NCBI GenBank assembly: GCA_964389675.1 | Contig: CAYMEV010000011.1 | Coordinates: forward strand, 58,510 to 122,509 | Direction: 5' to 3' | From: CAYMEV01 sp964389675 [NCBI: uncultured Candidatus Sumerlaeota bacterium] | Lineage (GTDB): Bacteria; CAYMEV01 | DNA: 64,000 bases | Shown: piece after piece, positions 25,737 through 33,973 of the stretch | Position numbering within the stretch: position 1 is the first letter of the stretch | Layout of the letters: each line of letters begins with the position of its first letter | Notes under the pieces: generated by a model | What the model was told of the DNA's origin: nothing | Databases searched by the model: none | What the model saw: only the letters and a program-made list of their open reading frames with translations | Position numbers and translations under genes: made by a program

Positions 25737-26774
25737 TTAATATACTTCAATTTCTCTAAGGTACTTTGCAGCTTCTTCGGGAGAAACAGGATTAATATAA
25801 AACCCTGTACCCCATTCAAAACCTGCAGTAGGGATGATCTTGGGCGTCAGCTCAATATGCCAGTGCCAGTCATATTCAATTGTCTCCCAGTAATAGCTTC
25901 TTTTTTTTGAGCCTTTTATATTAGGCGAATTATGTATTATCAAATTATAGGGAGGATTATTCAATGCTTTGCGAAGACGAAGGAGTATCTCCTTAAGCAG
26001 TTCTGCCAGCGAAAGCATCTGCTTCTCGTCTATAAGGGTGAAATCATGGGAGTGCTTCATGGGCGCTATCCAGATCTCAAACGGAAATCTCGATGCATAG
26101 GGAGTATAACCGATAAAATCCTGTGTAACCTTTATAATTCTCTCGCCCATTTCTATCTCATATTGAAAAATATCACAGAACAGGCATCTTTCTTTCAGCT
26201 GATAATGCTCTTTTGCGCTTTTAAGTTCCATTGCAACATTTCGGGGCGTAATGGGCAGTGCAATAATCTGGCTGTGCGGGTGGTCAAGAGTACTCCCTGC
26301 GCTTTTTCCAAAATTCTTAAATCCCAGTACATACCTGAAACGGCTGTCCAGGGACAGATCTATCATCCTTTCCTTGAATGCCTTAAGTATCTTTGAAATA
26401 TTATTTACAGACATATCAGGAATATCTTCATTATGGAAAGGGGTCTCAATAATAACCTCATGAGCCCCTATACCCCTCATTACATCATAATATCCAACAC
26501 CTTTTCTTTCCAGGTTTCCCTCTATCCTCAGTGCAGGATACTTGTTGGGTACTACCCTGACCCTCCATCCCCTGCCATTTTTAGGCATATCCGCGTCCCT
26601 GTAGGCCAGGATCTCCCCGGGGGTCTTGTCCTCATTCCCCTCACAAAATGGGCAGAATTCCTCTTCTCCTGGATTTTCCTGTGTAACCTGATAGAATGAA
26701 CTTGGCCTGATACCTCTTTCAGGGGCTATTATAACCCATCTTTTCTGTATAGGGTCGTGTCTCAGATCTGACAT
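25737..26774 (-). CDS. galT: galactose-1-phosphate uridylyltransferase family (GalT)
   Basis: A 345-residue HIT-superfamily sugar-phosphate nucleotidyltransferase. N-terminal DPIQKRWVIIAPERGIRP, zinc-like Cys residues (EEFCPFCEGNE, later CLFCD) and the active-site HxHxQ-like motif (STLDHPHSQIIALP) are present. DWHWHIELTPK near the end carries the second His cluster. GalT moves UMP between glucose-1-P and galactose-1-P. The closeness to glgC leaves open an ADP-glucose phosphorylase activity known in the same family. It heads the seven-gene operon to 21193; GAGGA lies 9 nt before the ATG. Confidence 0.9.
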   Translation of the reverse strand: MSDLRHDPIQKRWVIIAPERGIRPSSFYQVTQENPGEEEFCPFCEGNEDKTPGEILAYRDADMPKNGRGWRVRVVPNKYPALRIEGNLERKGVGYYDVMRGIGAHEVIIETPFHNEDIPDMSVNNISKILKAFKERMIDLSLDSRFRYVLGFKNFGKSAGSTLDHPHSQIIALPITPRNVAMELKSAKEHYQLKERCLFCDIFQYEIEMGERIIKVTQDFIGYTPYASRFPFEIWIAPMKHSHDFTLIDEKQMLSLAELLKEILLRLRKALNNPPYNLIIHNSPNIKGSKKRSYYWETIEYDWHWHIELTPKIIPTAGFEWGTGFYINPVSPEEAAKYLREIEVY

Positions 26775-26883
26775 TTCAACATCCTCTTATCCTGTTTTTT
26801 AATCATATTATTATAAAGGATCATATCATATTAAGGCTGTAATATCTACATTATTTTTTATCCGGGCGGATATCAGCCCTGTT

Positions 26884-27648
26884 CTAAAAGAGATTCAACT
26901 TCAGTATATCTGCGATCAATCCAAGTGATCTAATTCTTATATTAAAGTGATACTTTATATATAAGGCCATTATTTCGATCAATTTCGTTATGTATACGGA
27001 ATCGTACTCAATATTCTGAAGGTCACTGAATCTGCTCAGCTTGATTTTATGAATAAAATACCTCTGTTCGGGCTCAATCCTGAAAAAGCGGTCCTCTGCA
27101 TAAGGCTTACAGCACCTGGAACAGCAGATTCCTCCTTCAAGGCTGAAATAGCAGTCATCACCCGGTTCATCCCTGCATGATATGCATTCTTCCATCCTGG
27201 GAGATATTCCAAAGAGCTGTGCAAGCTTGATCAGTATGAATAACAGCAATATGCCGGTATCCTGGTCCCATTGCCTGATAAATGCAAGGCTCCTGGCCAG
27301 AAACCTGTATATCTGGGCATTCGGGTCCCTGTCCGCCGTAAGCTTTTCCGTCACCTCTATTATTAATGAATAAAGAAGGTATTTCTCATATGAATATGTC
27401 AGCTCATGATAGGATTCCTCAATGCTGAAATCCCCCAGGAATAATAATTCCCTGTCCCTGGGCTGAAACCTGACCTTTAGTATATTATACGGTTCAATTC
27501 CCAGCTGGGGCCTGTTATTTTTCCCTTTGGCGCTCTTTTTATACAGTTTTACCTTTCCAAAGTCCTCAGTATAAAAAGTATAAAGCATGTCATATTCTTT
27601 TATATCTGTCTTTTTCAGCAATACTGCATTGGTTTCTTTCAGTTCCAT
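26884..27648 (-). CDS. recO: DNA repair protein RecO
   Basis: A 254-residue RecO, which loads RecA with RecF/RecR in gap repair and anneals SSB-coated DNA. The N-terminal OB fold is recognisable (NAVLLKKTDIKEYDMLYTFY, GKVKLYKKSAKGKNNR). A central helical part follows, then a four-Cys zinc site (CISC, later CCSRC). Length is normal. It is monocistronic by appearance and is separated from the divergent small gene by an 82-bp region with promoter-like sequence. No clear Shine-Dalgarno precedes the ATG. Confidence 0.88.
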   Translation of the reverse strand: MELKETNAVLLKKTDIKEYDMLYTFYTEDFGKVKLYKKSAKGKNNRPQLGIEPYNILKVRFQPRDRELLFLGDFSIEESYHELTYSYEKYLLYSLIIEVTEKLTADRDPNAQIYRFLARSLAFIRQWDQDTGILLLFILIKLAQLFGISPRMEECISCRDEPGDDCYFSLEGGICCSRCCKPYAEDRFFRIEPEQRYFIHKIKLSRFSDLQNIEYDSVYITKLIEIMALYIKYHFNIRIRSLGLIADILKLNLF

Positions 27649-27730
27649 AAATTTTTCTTGTAAAATTTCAGTATGGTATATTATACTTAAAACTGGAATT
27701 ATTAATATATTTTTTGATGGGAGTTATCAA
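27649..27730. promoter_or_regulatory. divergent promoter region between recO and small MshEN-like gene
   Basis: An overlapping near-palindrome GTATATTATAC (27676-27686) gives TATAAT on the minus strand (27680-27685) and an extended TGG-TATATT on the plus strand (27674-27682). No good -35 boxes are seen. Shared AT-rich -10 elements for both directions are likely but unproven. Confidence 0.35.
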
Positions 27731-28018
27731 ATGGATGACAGAGATGGCCTGAAGAAGGACAAGGAAGCTTTAAGCGAAAACAGCAGCATAAATACTGACA
27801 AGATGGTAAATGACCTTCTGGGGCAGATACTCATAAAGATCAAACAGCCAGAACTCACAGAAGATGATGTAGAGCGTGCGGAGGCTTTGAAAACAGACAA
27901 GAAATACGTGGCCAAAAGGCTTGGCGAGATACTGACTGAATTAGGGCTTGTCACTGAACAAGAGGTTGAATCTGCATTAAAAGAACAGGAGAAAATTAGA
28001 AAATCCAAAAAAAGCTGA
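27731..28018 (+). CDS. small cytoplasmic protein with MshEN/GspE-N-like motif
   Basis: A 95-residue acidic-basic protein. The frame is open further upstream (to 27587), but GGGAG 7 nt before the ATG at 27731 fixes this start. The C-terminal half (AKRLGEILTELGLVTEQEVESALKEQ) resembles the helical repeat at the N-terminus of type II/IV secretion ATPases (MshEN/GSPII_E_N), found also in small stand-alone proteins. It ends in a Lys-rich tail encoded partly by seven consecutive A (28007-28013). The stop codon overlaps the in-frame region of the following YfhO-like gene, so read-through by slippage is possible. Confidence 0.7.
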   Translation: MDDRDGLKKDKEALSENSSINTDKMVNDLLGQILIKIKQPELTEDDVERAEALKTDKKYVAKRLGEILTELGLVTEQEVESALKEQEKIRKSKKS

Positions 28019-30222
28019 CCCTACTCTCTTATATCGTATTACTGATATGCTTCATAATCTTTTTTCTCCCCCTGTTTACCGGAAAAGTATTCTACTTCCA
28101 TGATATAAAGACATTTTACTATCCTGTCTGGCTTCAGGGACAGCAGATCATTTCAGAGGGCTTTGTCCCTTTGTGGAGCATGTATGCTTCTTTTGGGTTT
28201 CCTATCCTTGCAGAAAGCCAGACCGGCCTCCTTAACCCGCTCGGAATGCTGTTCTTCTTCATCTCGGACCCGATAACAGCATTCAGCCTGCTCATGGTAT
28301 CAGGTGTTTTGATAGCCCTTTTCGGATCCTGGGCACTTTTCAGAGAGCTTGGTTTTGACAGGGGCACCTCGGTATTCTTATCAGTTACATACGGTTTTTC
28401 AGGATTTTTCATATATCATCTGATGCATATAAATATAATCCTGCCGGCATCCTATTTTCCCCTTACACTGTTTTTGTGCATCAGGATTCTAAATACTGAT
28501 AAAAGGAAAATGCTCCACATTCCGGCCCTGGCACTTACCATAGCTCTCCAGGCTATATCAGGCACTTTTCAGTATGCCCTTTATAATATAATCTTCTGCA
28601 TAATTCTTTCTGTCGTCCTTACAGGTCATAAAACATCCCGCAGGTCATTGCTTTTAATGTGCCTGGTAATTGCAGGAGGCATTATGCTTGCATCATTGCA
28701 GCTCTTCTCAACGATCGAGCTGGTCAGCCTCTCTGAAAGACAGCAGGGGCTTGACCCTGAGGAAATATCCCAGAAAAGCTACCCTCCTTTCAGCCTTATT
28801 ACCTATATATACCCTTACTCTTTCGGATTCCAGAGGCCATCAGACATAATCGGCTATGGCTTTCGAACTCCTTCTTATTACGGACCCGGCGCTTACTGGG
28901 ATATAAACAGCTATATGGGGCTGACTTCGATAATACTGTTTTTCATCCTGATTTTGAATATATTCGGCTCAGGGCTTGAAAACAGGAGAATAATCCTGAT
29001 CCTGCTTTTTTTACTCTTTTTGACCTATCTCATAATGATGGGGAAGTATTCGCCATTCTTTGGAGTCCTGGCAAAAATCCCGGTGTTAAGCTATTTTAGA
29101 GGTCTTTCACGCCTTATCTATATTTTTAACCTTATTCTGCTTATCCTGTCAGGTTATGCTCTTAAGGCTATCGGGGAAAAAAGGGTAAGAAAGTCTTCCT
29201 TCCCTGCAGCTGCTTTTGCCTTACTGTTCATTCATCTGATCATTGATGCCTTTTTCAGGCATGTGCTTCAGGGCTATTCTGAAAGACTTCCTGCATTAAT
29301 CTCACATTTAAGCTATTTTAACAGCTTAAGCAGAGGCTTTTACAACCGGACACTGGTCTTCGGGCTAATCTCAGCAGCACTCTTATATCTGTTTTACAGA
29401 TATCCGAAACTGATATTTGCCCTGATCCTTTTCAATATCATTGATATATACTCAATAAACTCCAGCTACAATACCTGTACAGAAACAGCAGAAGCATTAT
29501 CGGAACCGGTGTCTGTCTCTGCAATAAAAAAGACTGCCTATTTTCCGAGGATTGCAAATGCCATAAGACGGCCGCTGCCCTGGCTCGATACTGACAATCT
29601 TAAGTCTTCGGTCTCACTTATATGGAATGTATCGGATGTTTTCCTGCCATCCCCTCTTCTGCCTGTTAAACTTAAGCTTTTTCTTGAGGATAATGCGCTC
29701 CTGTACCATCCTTTCCTGCTCAGCGAAAAGATAGACAGGATCTTTGACAGCCTTTCTGATATAAGGTCAGCTGGAATAACACATATCATACTGCCTTCCG
29801 ATTACCTGAATAGATCTAAGGCCCCCGGTATTAAAACCGTATACTCTGATGATCATATCGGAGCCCTTGAAATTGGCGCAGAGCCCCTTATCAGCATCTA
29901 TCCGTCAGGATTCTGCTCTTTCAGCAGTATAAGCCCTGACGGCTATACTGTATCATACAGGACAGGCACTCTGAATGAGGAAGCTGAAAGCTCTATCCTT
30001 ATAAGGTACATGCAGTACCCGGGATGGAGATTTTCACTAAGTGGCCAGGAGATAATCCCTTCAGCCTATAATGATATATTCTACAGGATACCTGTCCCAT
30101 CAGGATCAGGTGAACTAAAAGCGGAATATATACCCGGATATTATAAACTTTCTTTATATATCATTATATTTATTGTTGCTATGTCTATTATTATTTTATA
30201 TTTATTTGAATTTAATCATTAA
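28015..30222 (+). CDS. YfhO-like multi-spanning membrane protein, unusual start
   Basis: A large inner-membrane protein with about 11 helices and a C-terminal soluble domain, like YfhO/GT-C-type glycosyltransferases that modify envelope polymers with lipid-linked sugars. The first ATG is at 28171, but the frame is open from 28000. The sequence before that ATG encodes a membrane helix (YIVLLICFIIFFLPLF) and the family-typical loop FHDIKTFYYPVWLQG ahead of PLWSMYASFGFP. The true start must therefore be upstream. CTG 28015, overlapping the TGA of the previous gene, is used here as the best guess. Slippage on the A7 tract at 28007-28013 (or a homopolymer error) could instead fuse it to the previous gene. 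Later landmarks are SYFRGLSRLIYIFNLILLIL and the C-terminal YMQYPGWRFSLSGQEI. Confidence 0.75.
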   Translation: MTLLSYIVLLICFIIFFLPLFTGKVFYFHDIKTFYYPVWLQGQQIISEGFVPLWSMYASFGFPILAESQTGLLNPLGMLFFFISDPITAFSLLMVSGVLIALFGSWALFRELGFDRGTSVFLSVTYGFSGFFIYHLMHINIILPASYFPLTLFLCIRILNTDKRKMLHIPALALTIALQAISGTFQYALYNIIFCIILSVVLTGHKTSRRSLLLMCLVIAGGIMLASLQLFSTIELVSLSERQQGLDPEEISQKSYPPFSLITYIYPYSFGFQRPSDIIGYGFRTPSYYGPGAYWDINSYMGLTSIILFFILILNIFGSGLENRRIILILLFLLFLTYLIMMGKYSPFFGVLAKIPVLSYFRGLSRLIYIFNLILLILSGYALKAIGEKRVRKSSFPAAAFALLFIHLIIDAFFRHVLQGYSERLPALISHLSYFNSLSRGFYNRTLVFGLISAALLYLFYRYPKLIFALILFNIIDIYSINSSYNTCTETAEALSEPVSVSAIKKTAYFPRIANAIRRPLPWLDTDNLKSSVSLIWNVSDVFLPSPLLPVKLKLFLEDNALLYHPFLLSEKIDRIFDSLSDIRSAGITHIILPSDYLNRSKAPGIKTVYSDDHIGALEIGAEPLISIYPSGFCSFSSISPDGYTVSYRTGTLNEEAESSILIRYMQYPGWRFSLSGQEIIPSAYNDIFYRIPVPSGSGELKAEYIPGYYKLSLYIIIFIVAMSIIILYLFEFNH

Positions 30223-30341
30223 TAACCCCATTAACCCCATATTATATAAATATCTCATTTTTTCATGTATTGTACTTTATATAGATTTATAGATTTATTA
30301 TATATTTATAAAATATAAATACTTAAGATATTATAATTTTC

Positions 30342-30369
30342 TTGCATTTTATATCGTCCGTTTTATAAT
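30342..30369 (+). promoter_or_regulatory. sigma70-like promoter, leaderless, for exported protein gene
   Basis: TTGCAT (30342-30347), 16-nt spacer, perfect TATAAT (30364-30369), then only 7 nt to the ATG at 30377. No Shine-Dalgarno. The preceding 150 bp is very AT-rich with short tandem copies of TAGATTTA and TTAACCCCAT-like repeats but no gene. Confidence 0.7.
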
Positions 30370-30376
30370 ACTTTTT

Positions 30377-31795
30377 ATGAATAGGAAAATCTTCTCAACA
30401 TCTTCTTATATGCTTATTGCAGTTCTTATCCTGGCCTTATCGGGATATCCATCTCTTTCCCAGGATACAGAAGAGTACTTCAGCTATCCTGAGTTCATAC
30501 CGCAAGTATTGCCAGACAGCCCCTTTACAGCAGCCTGTGAAATAATACCTGTTGCAGAGGGCATTAAAGCTATGCTTTCTGCCGGAAGTATTGAATCCTC
30601 CTATGCGGTAAGGCTCACAAATACCCTTATAGATGCGCACACTTACGATATAATCCTATTTATCGGACTGCCGGAGGATAGATCTGCCATACCGCTTCTC
30701 ATTAACAGTTCGATGGACATCATTTTCAGGTTTTTAGCCGAAAGGGAGTGCATAGATGCTTTAATAGAATTTAAGTACAAAGATCTGGAAAAGCATCCTG
30801 AAACACTTCTTAAAAAGGGCTTCAATTATAAAAGAATAAATGGAAGTCCCCTGTTGGCCCATTTATCGCACGACACATATATCCTTCCCGGTATATCATT
30901 CAGCCTTATCAGATATGCCCTGCCCTTTCCTCAAAAGATAAGGGTCCTTCCGCTCTGGATATCCAGGGATACCCTTTATGTGCCATTGGAGGGACCGGGC
31001 TGTTGCCGGGATGCTTCAGGTTATATATATGATTCAGTCTTTGAAAAGGGCTTCTCGCAGAGTAAGGTATTCTCATTAAAGATCAGAAATGAATACAGCT
31101 ATCTCAGTTTTATTGAAAGCAGGCTCAATGCCCTGATCCAAGAACTGAAGGACAACCGGGCAAGCCATGCTTATGCCATCTGCATGGAATTGATGAGTAT
31201 ACTTAAAACCGACAAAAGCAAAAACGAAGACAAAGGCAAAAACAATATTCCTGAAATATCCCTTACTGACTCTCATAGAGATTATTTATACAATTTTCCT
31301 AAAGTATTACTTGAAGTTATATCTAATTATCCCGTTAATAAGTGCTACTTTGAATCATCTTATTTTCAAAAACATATTCAGGAGGCAAAAGCAGTATCTG
31401 ATGCTTTTGGAAACGGCCCGGACGGAAAAAAACTGACAGGCCTGCTTATGTATATGGATTATTATATCAGAAAACTGAAGGATTCTGATTATGATAATGA
31501 ATCTTTCAAAAAGTACATATCATCATTTTCCCATTTTTCCAGGATGCTTTCTGTGCAGTATTACCGTGATATTGATTTAAATTCATCAGTCATATCCCTT
31601 CTGGATCTGCTGGAAAGAAGCAATATAAGGATAATATTCACTGATGAAAAGGGTGATCTGTTCTCGGAAAACCCTGATGAAGATATCGAAGACCTTATAA
31701 TTATCGACAGAAAAACGAGAAACTTAAAGCTTTTCAGCAGGAAAACTCAGCATATTACGCTTAAGACTGGAAAGAAAAGCCATCCGGACATTTAA
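30377..31795 (+). CDS. exported protein of unknown function
   Basis: A 472-residue protein with an N-terminal signal peptide (RKIFSTSSYMLIAVLILALSGYPSLSQ) and a likely periplasmic body. I do not recognise the family. It mixes beta-like segments (SPLLAHLSHDTYILPGISF, LPLWISRDTLYVPLEGPG) and, from about residue 240, charged helices with a Lys/Asn-rich low-complexity patch (TDKSKNEDKGKNN). It stands alone, with a leaderless-type promoter, and its stop is 31 bp from that of the convergent gene. Confidence 0.7.
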   Translation: MNRKIFSTSSYMLIAVLILALSGYPSLSQDTEEYFSYPEFIPQVLPDSPFTAACEIIPVAEGIKAMLSAGSIESSYAVRLTNTLIDAHTYDIILFIGLPEDRSAIPLLINSSMDIIFRFLAERECIDALIEFKYKDLEKHPETLLKKGFNYKRINGSPLLAHLSHDTYILPGISFSLIRYALPFPQKIRVLPLWISRDTLYVPLEGPGCCRDASGYIYDSVFEKGFSQSKVFSLKIRNEYSYLSFIESRLNALIQELKDNRASHAYAICMELMSILKTDKSKNEDKGKNNIPEISLTDSHRDYLYNFPKVLLEVISNYPVNKCYFESSYFQKHIQEAKAVSDAFGNGPDGKKLTGLLMYMDYYIRKLKDSDYDNESFKKYISSFSHFSRMLSVQYYRDIDLNSSVISLLDLLERSNIRIIFTDEKGDLFSENPDEDIEDLIIIDRKTRNLKLFSRKTQHITLKTGKKSHPDI

Positions 31796-31826
31796 CTGAA
31801 GCTGAACTTCATTTAGCGTTAATGTT

Positions 31827-32654
31827 CTATATTTCTTCTTTATCAAGAATTTCAGCAAGGGTATTTAGTTCAACCGTCCTGAGCTCTATATTGTTTATTG
31901 CTGTATCAAGTTCAGATTCCACTATCAGGTCAGGTGTGAGGTCTATCCTGGAAAGATCAAGGATCATAGTAGAGAGGGAAGCCTTTGTAGACTCTATTTT
32001 CAGCTTAATCATCTCCTCAGCTTCAATCAGCTTTTTATATTTTTCTATCTGATGCTCCAGCACCTTTATATGATCTAAAAGGTCATTTTTAAGCTTATCA
32101 TTCTCTGTACTCGAAAGCCTCTGCTGAAATTCCCTTTTTCTGCCTTCAATAATATTCAGGTCTGTCTCTTTAAGCACCAGATCAATACCCCTTCCCTTTT
32201 CAGCAAGGACCCTGATTGAGCTTATTATGCTTTCCACATCCTTCATAATCCTGTTCTTATGGTTTTTGACCCTGGAACTGCATTTATCAATAAGCCTGCC
32301 GATCTTCACCCTGGTCTCTTCAATATCCTTATAGACAAGGTCATAGAAAGATTCCTGGTATTTTTTGCCCCTTTTTTGCTCATGAAGGTCCTTTGTTATA
32401 TCACCTGCCAGGCCAAGCTTTGTCCTGTCTGAAAAATAGTTGAATATGCCGGCTACCAGGCCTATGCCTGTACCGAGGAGGACAAATGAAGGTATTGTGA
32501 ATCCGCTCTTTAGTATAAAAAGGTCCAGCAGAATCATAATGGTATTTATCTTCAGAAAGCTCAGAATTTTACCATACAGCCTTTTTTTTGCCTTCTTAAT
32601 ACCTTCAATCCTTTTTATTTCAGCATCTGCTGCTTTTTTATCATTTGCATCCAT
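31827..32654 (-). CDS. hypothetical membrane-anchored coiled-coil protein
   Basis: A 275-residue protein of no known family. A short basic N-terminus precedes two hydrophobic helices (about residues 35-80, INTIMILLDLFILKSGF and FVLLGTGIGLVAGIFNYF). About 190 residues of Lys/Glu-rich coiled coil follow (e.g. VLEHQIEKYKKLIEAEEMIK). The layout suggests a cytoplasmic coiled coil anchored to the inner membrane, possibly a scaffold for the wall genes upstream. AGGA lies 9 nt before the ATG. It is the likely last gene of the murG-mraY-murF transcript. Confidence 0.65.
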   Translation of the reverse strand: MDANDKKAADAEIKRIEGIKKAKKRLYGKILSFLKINTIMILLDLFILKSGFTIPSFVLLGTGIGLVAGIFNYFSDRTKLGLAGDITKDLHEQKRGKKYQESFYDLVYKDIEETRVKIGRLIDKCSSRVKNHKNRIMKDVESIISSIRVLAEKGRGIDLVLKETDLNIIEGRKREFQQRLSSTENDKLKNDLLDHIKVLEHQIEKYKKLIEAEEMIKLKIESTKASLSTMILDLSRIDLTPDLIVESELDTAINNIELRTVELNTLAEILDKEEI

Positions 32655-32732
32655 ATGATCTTATCCTGCTATCGATTTAAGTATTATAATGAAAAACAGT
32701 GGTTTATCAACCCTTATCTTTATATTCAATAT

Positions 32733-33935
32733 TCAGTATTCATATTCAGCTCTATCAGCTCTATTATATGAAATTATCCATTCATACCCCCAGTACCCTT
32801 TTTTAGTACGTATATTCACTGAATCTCCGTTATCATAATCCTCATAATCGCTGGAGGAAACACTCAATTTTATGTGTTTTTCAGGATTATTCCAGTTATT
32901 GACAGTAATATGGTATGACTTGGAGTTCTTGTTAGTCGTTATATACTTATCCTGTACGACAGCATTATAGTAATGTACATCAGACTGGTCCATGTAGCCG
33001 TTTGTAAAGACAAGAAATCCCATTGTACCTAAAATAAAGCCCGGAATTGTGATGGCCAGCAGGACAATTGCAATAGTATGCGAGTCAGATCTTCCCTTTA
33101 TTAGGGGAATAATAAATATCCAGAAGAGTAAAATCAGAGGGAGGGAATACTTAAAGGAATCAAGGAAAAGAGAGCCATCCACAAGTTTATAATTTATCAG
33201 CCCGTATATAAGCATAAATAATCCTGCCGCATCAATGGCAATAGCTGATGCATATAGCATCACCACCGTTTTTTTCCGGGATTTTTCCAGGCCGGGCATT
33301 TCAAAGCCTGCAGACCCGGAAGGCATATCTTCCGTAAGTGCATGGAGCAGGCCTGCGCACCGCTCCAGCTGAGCCCTGTCGAGTTTGTCAATCCTGGTTC
33401 TGGCCAGTGGAATATTTATGCTGATCTCCCCCTTTTTCATCTCTATTGAACTTACCTTCAGGCCCTCATTATCCAGTATGTCATCTATCTGTTCCCGCTT
33501 CTTTCTGTCACTGAGGAATAAACGGGCAAATTCATCGCTTCCTGTGTTGATGAAGTATTTATCGTCAAAGCTCTTGTCACCTGTCTGAAGCTCTTTAGTA
33601 AGCCCGATTCTCTTTGCAAATGATTCAAAGGAAGACTCTTTCTTTATAATGACCTTTTTATCAAACGGTATGGGGTAAAAGACTTTCAGATATGGCGGCT
33701 GGTTCTTTGCCCCCTGAAAATAAAGTATCCTGAGTTTATGCCCATTATGGTCACCATCATAGATATTCTGCAAACCCTTTCTTCTAACTGCGTTAAATGG
33801 CTGCAGAAGGTCATCAATAATGAATTTTTTGGTACTCCTGGATTTTCTTACCGCAAAGATCACGATCAGGATGGTCACAATCACGGATAAAAAGATAATG
33901 GCCATGGCAATGAGAAATGCTGACTGACTTTCCAT
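32733..33935 (-). CDS. hypothetical membrane protein
   Basis: A 400-residue protein with one N-terminal helix (AFLIAMAIIFLSVIVTILIVIFAV), a cytoplasmic-looking mixed domain (~residues 30-215) and three or four helices from about 225 (VVMLYASAIAIDAAGLFMLIYG, LILLFWIFIIPL, IAIVLLAITIPGFILG). A beta-rich C-terminal segment (YHITVNNWNNPEKHIKLSVS) follows. I do not recognise it. The frame is open from GTG 33944, but AAAGG lies 8 nt before ATG 33935, so that start is preferred. It follows murF by 38 bp in the wall operon. Confidence 0.65.
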   Translation of the reverse strand: MESQSAFLIAMAIIFLSVIVTILIVIFAVRKSRSTKKFIIDDLLQPFNAVRRKGLQNIYDGDHNGHKLRILYFQGAKNQPPYLKVFYPIPFDKKVIIKKESSFESFAKRIGLTKELQTGDKSFDDKYFINTGSDEFARLFLSDRKKREQIDDILDNEGLKVSSIEMKKGEISINIPLARTRIDKLDRAQLERCAGLLHALTEDMPSGSAGFEMPGLEKSRKKTVVMLYASAIAIDAAGLFMLIYGLINYKLVDGSLFLDSFKYSLPLILLFWIFIIPLIKGRSDSHTIAIVLLAITIPGFILGTMGFLVFTNGYMDQSDVHYYNAVVQDKYITTNKNSKSYHITVNNWNNPEKHIKLSVSSSDYEDYDNGDSVNIRTKKGYWGYEWIISYNRADRAEYEY

Positions 33936-33973
33936 AACACACACCTTTACATATATATATTATTTATATAGAT

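Noticed and set aside
26850-26883. GC-rich hairpin ATCC-GCCC-GGAT after recO as a terminator
   Set aside because: On the minus strand it is followed by A-rich, not T-rich, sequence.
30223-30376. AT-rich repeats (TAGATTTA, TAACCCCAT copies) as a replication origin or repeat array
   Set aside because: Only two short copies each, no DnaA-box cluster and no origin genes; taken as promoter-type AT-rich spacer.
31797-31810. Small inverted repeat TGAAG-CTGAA-CTTCA between convergent genes as a terminator
   Set aside because: The stem is only 5 bp, AT-rich and has no clean T-run on either strand.
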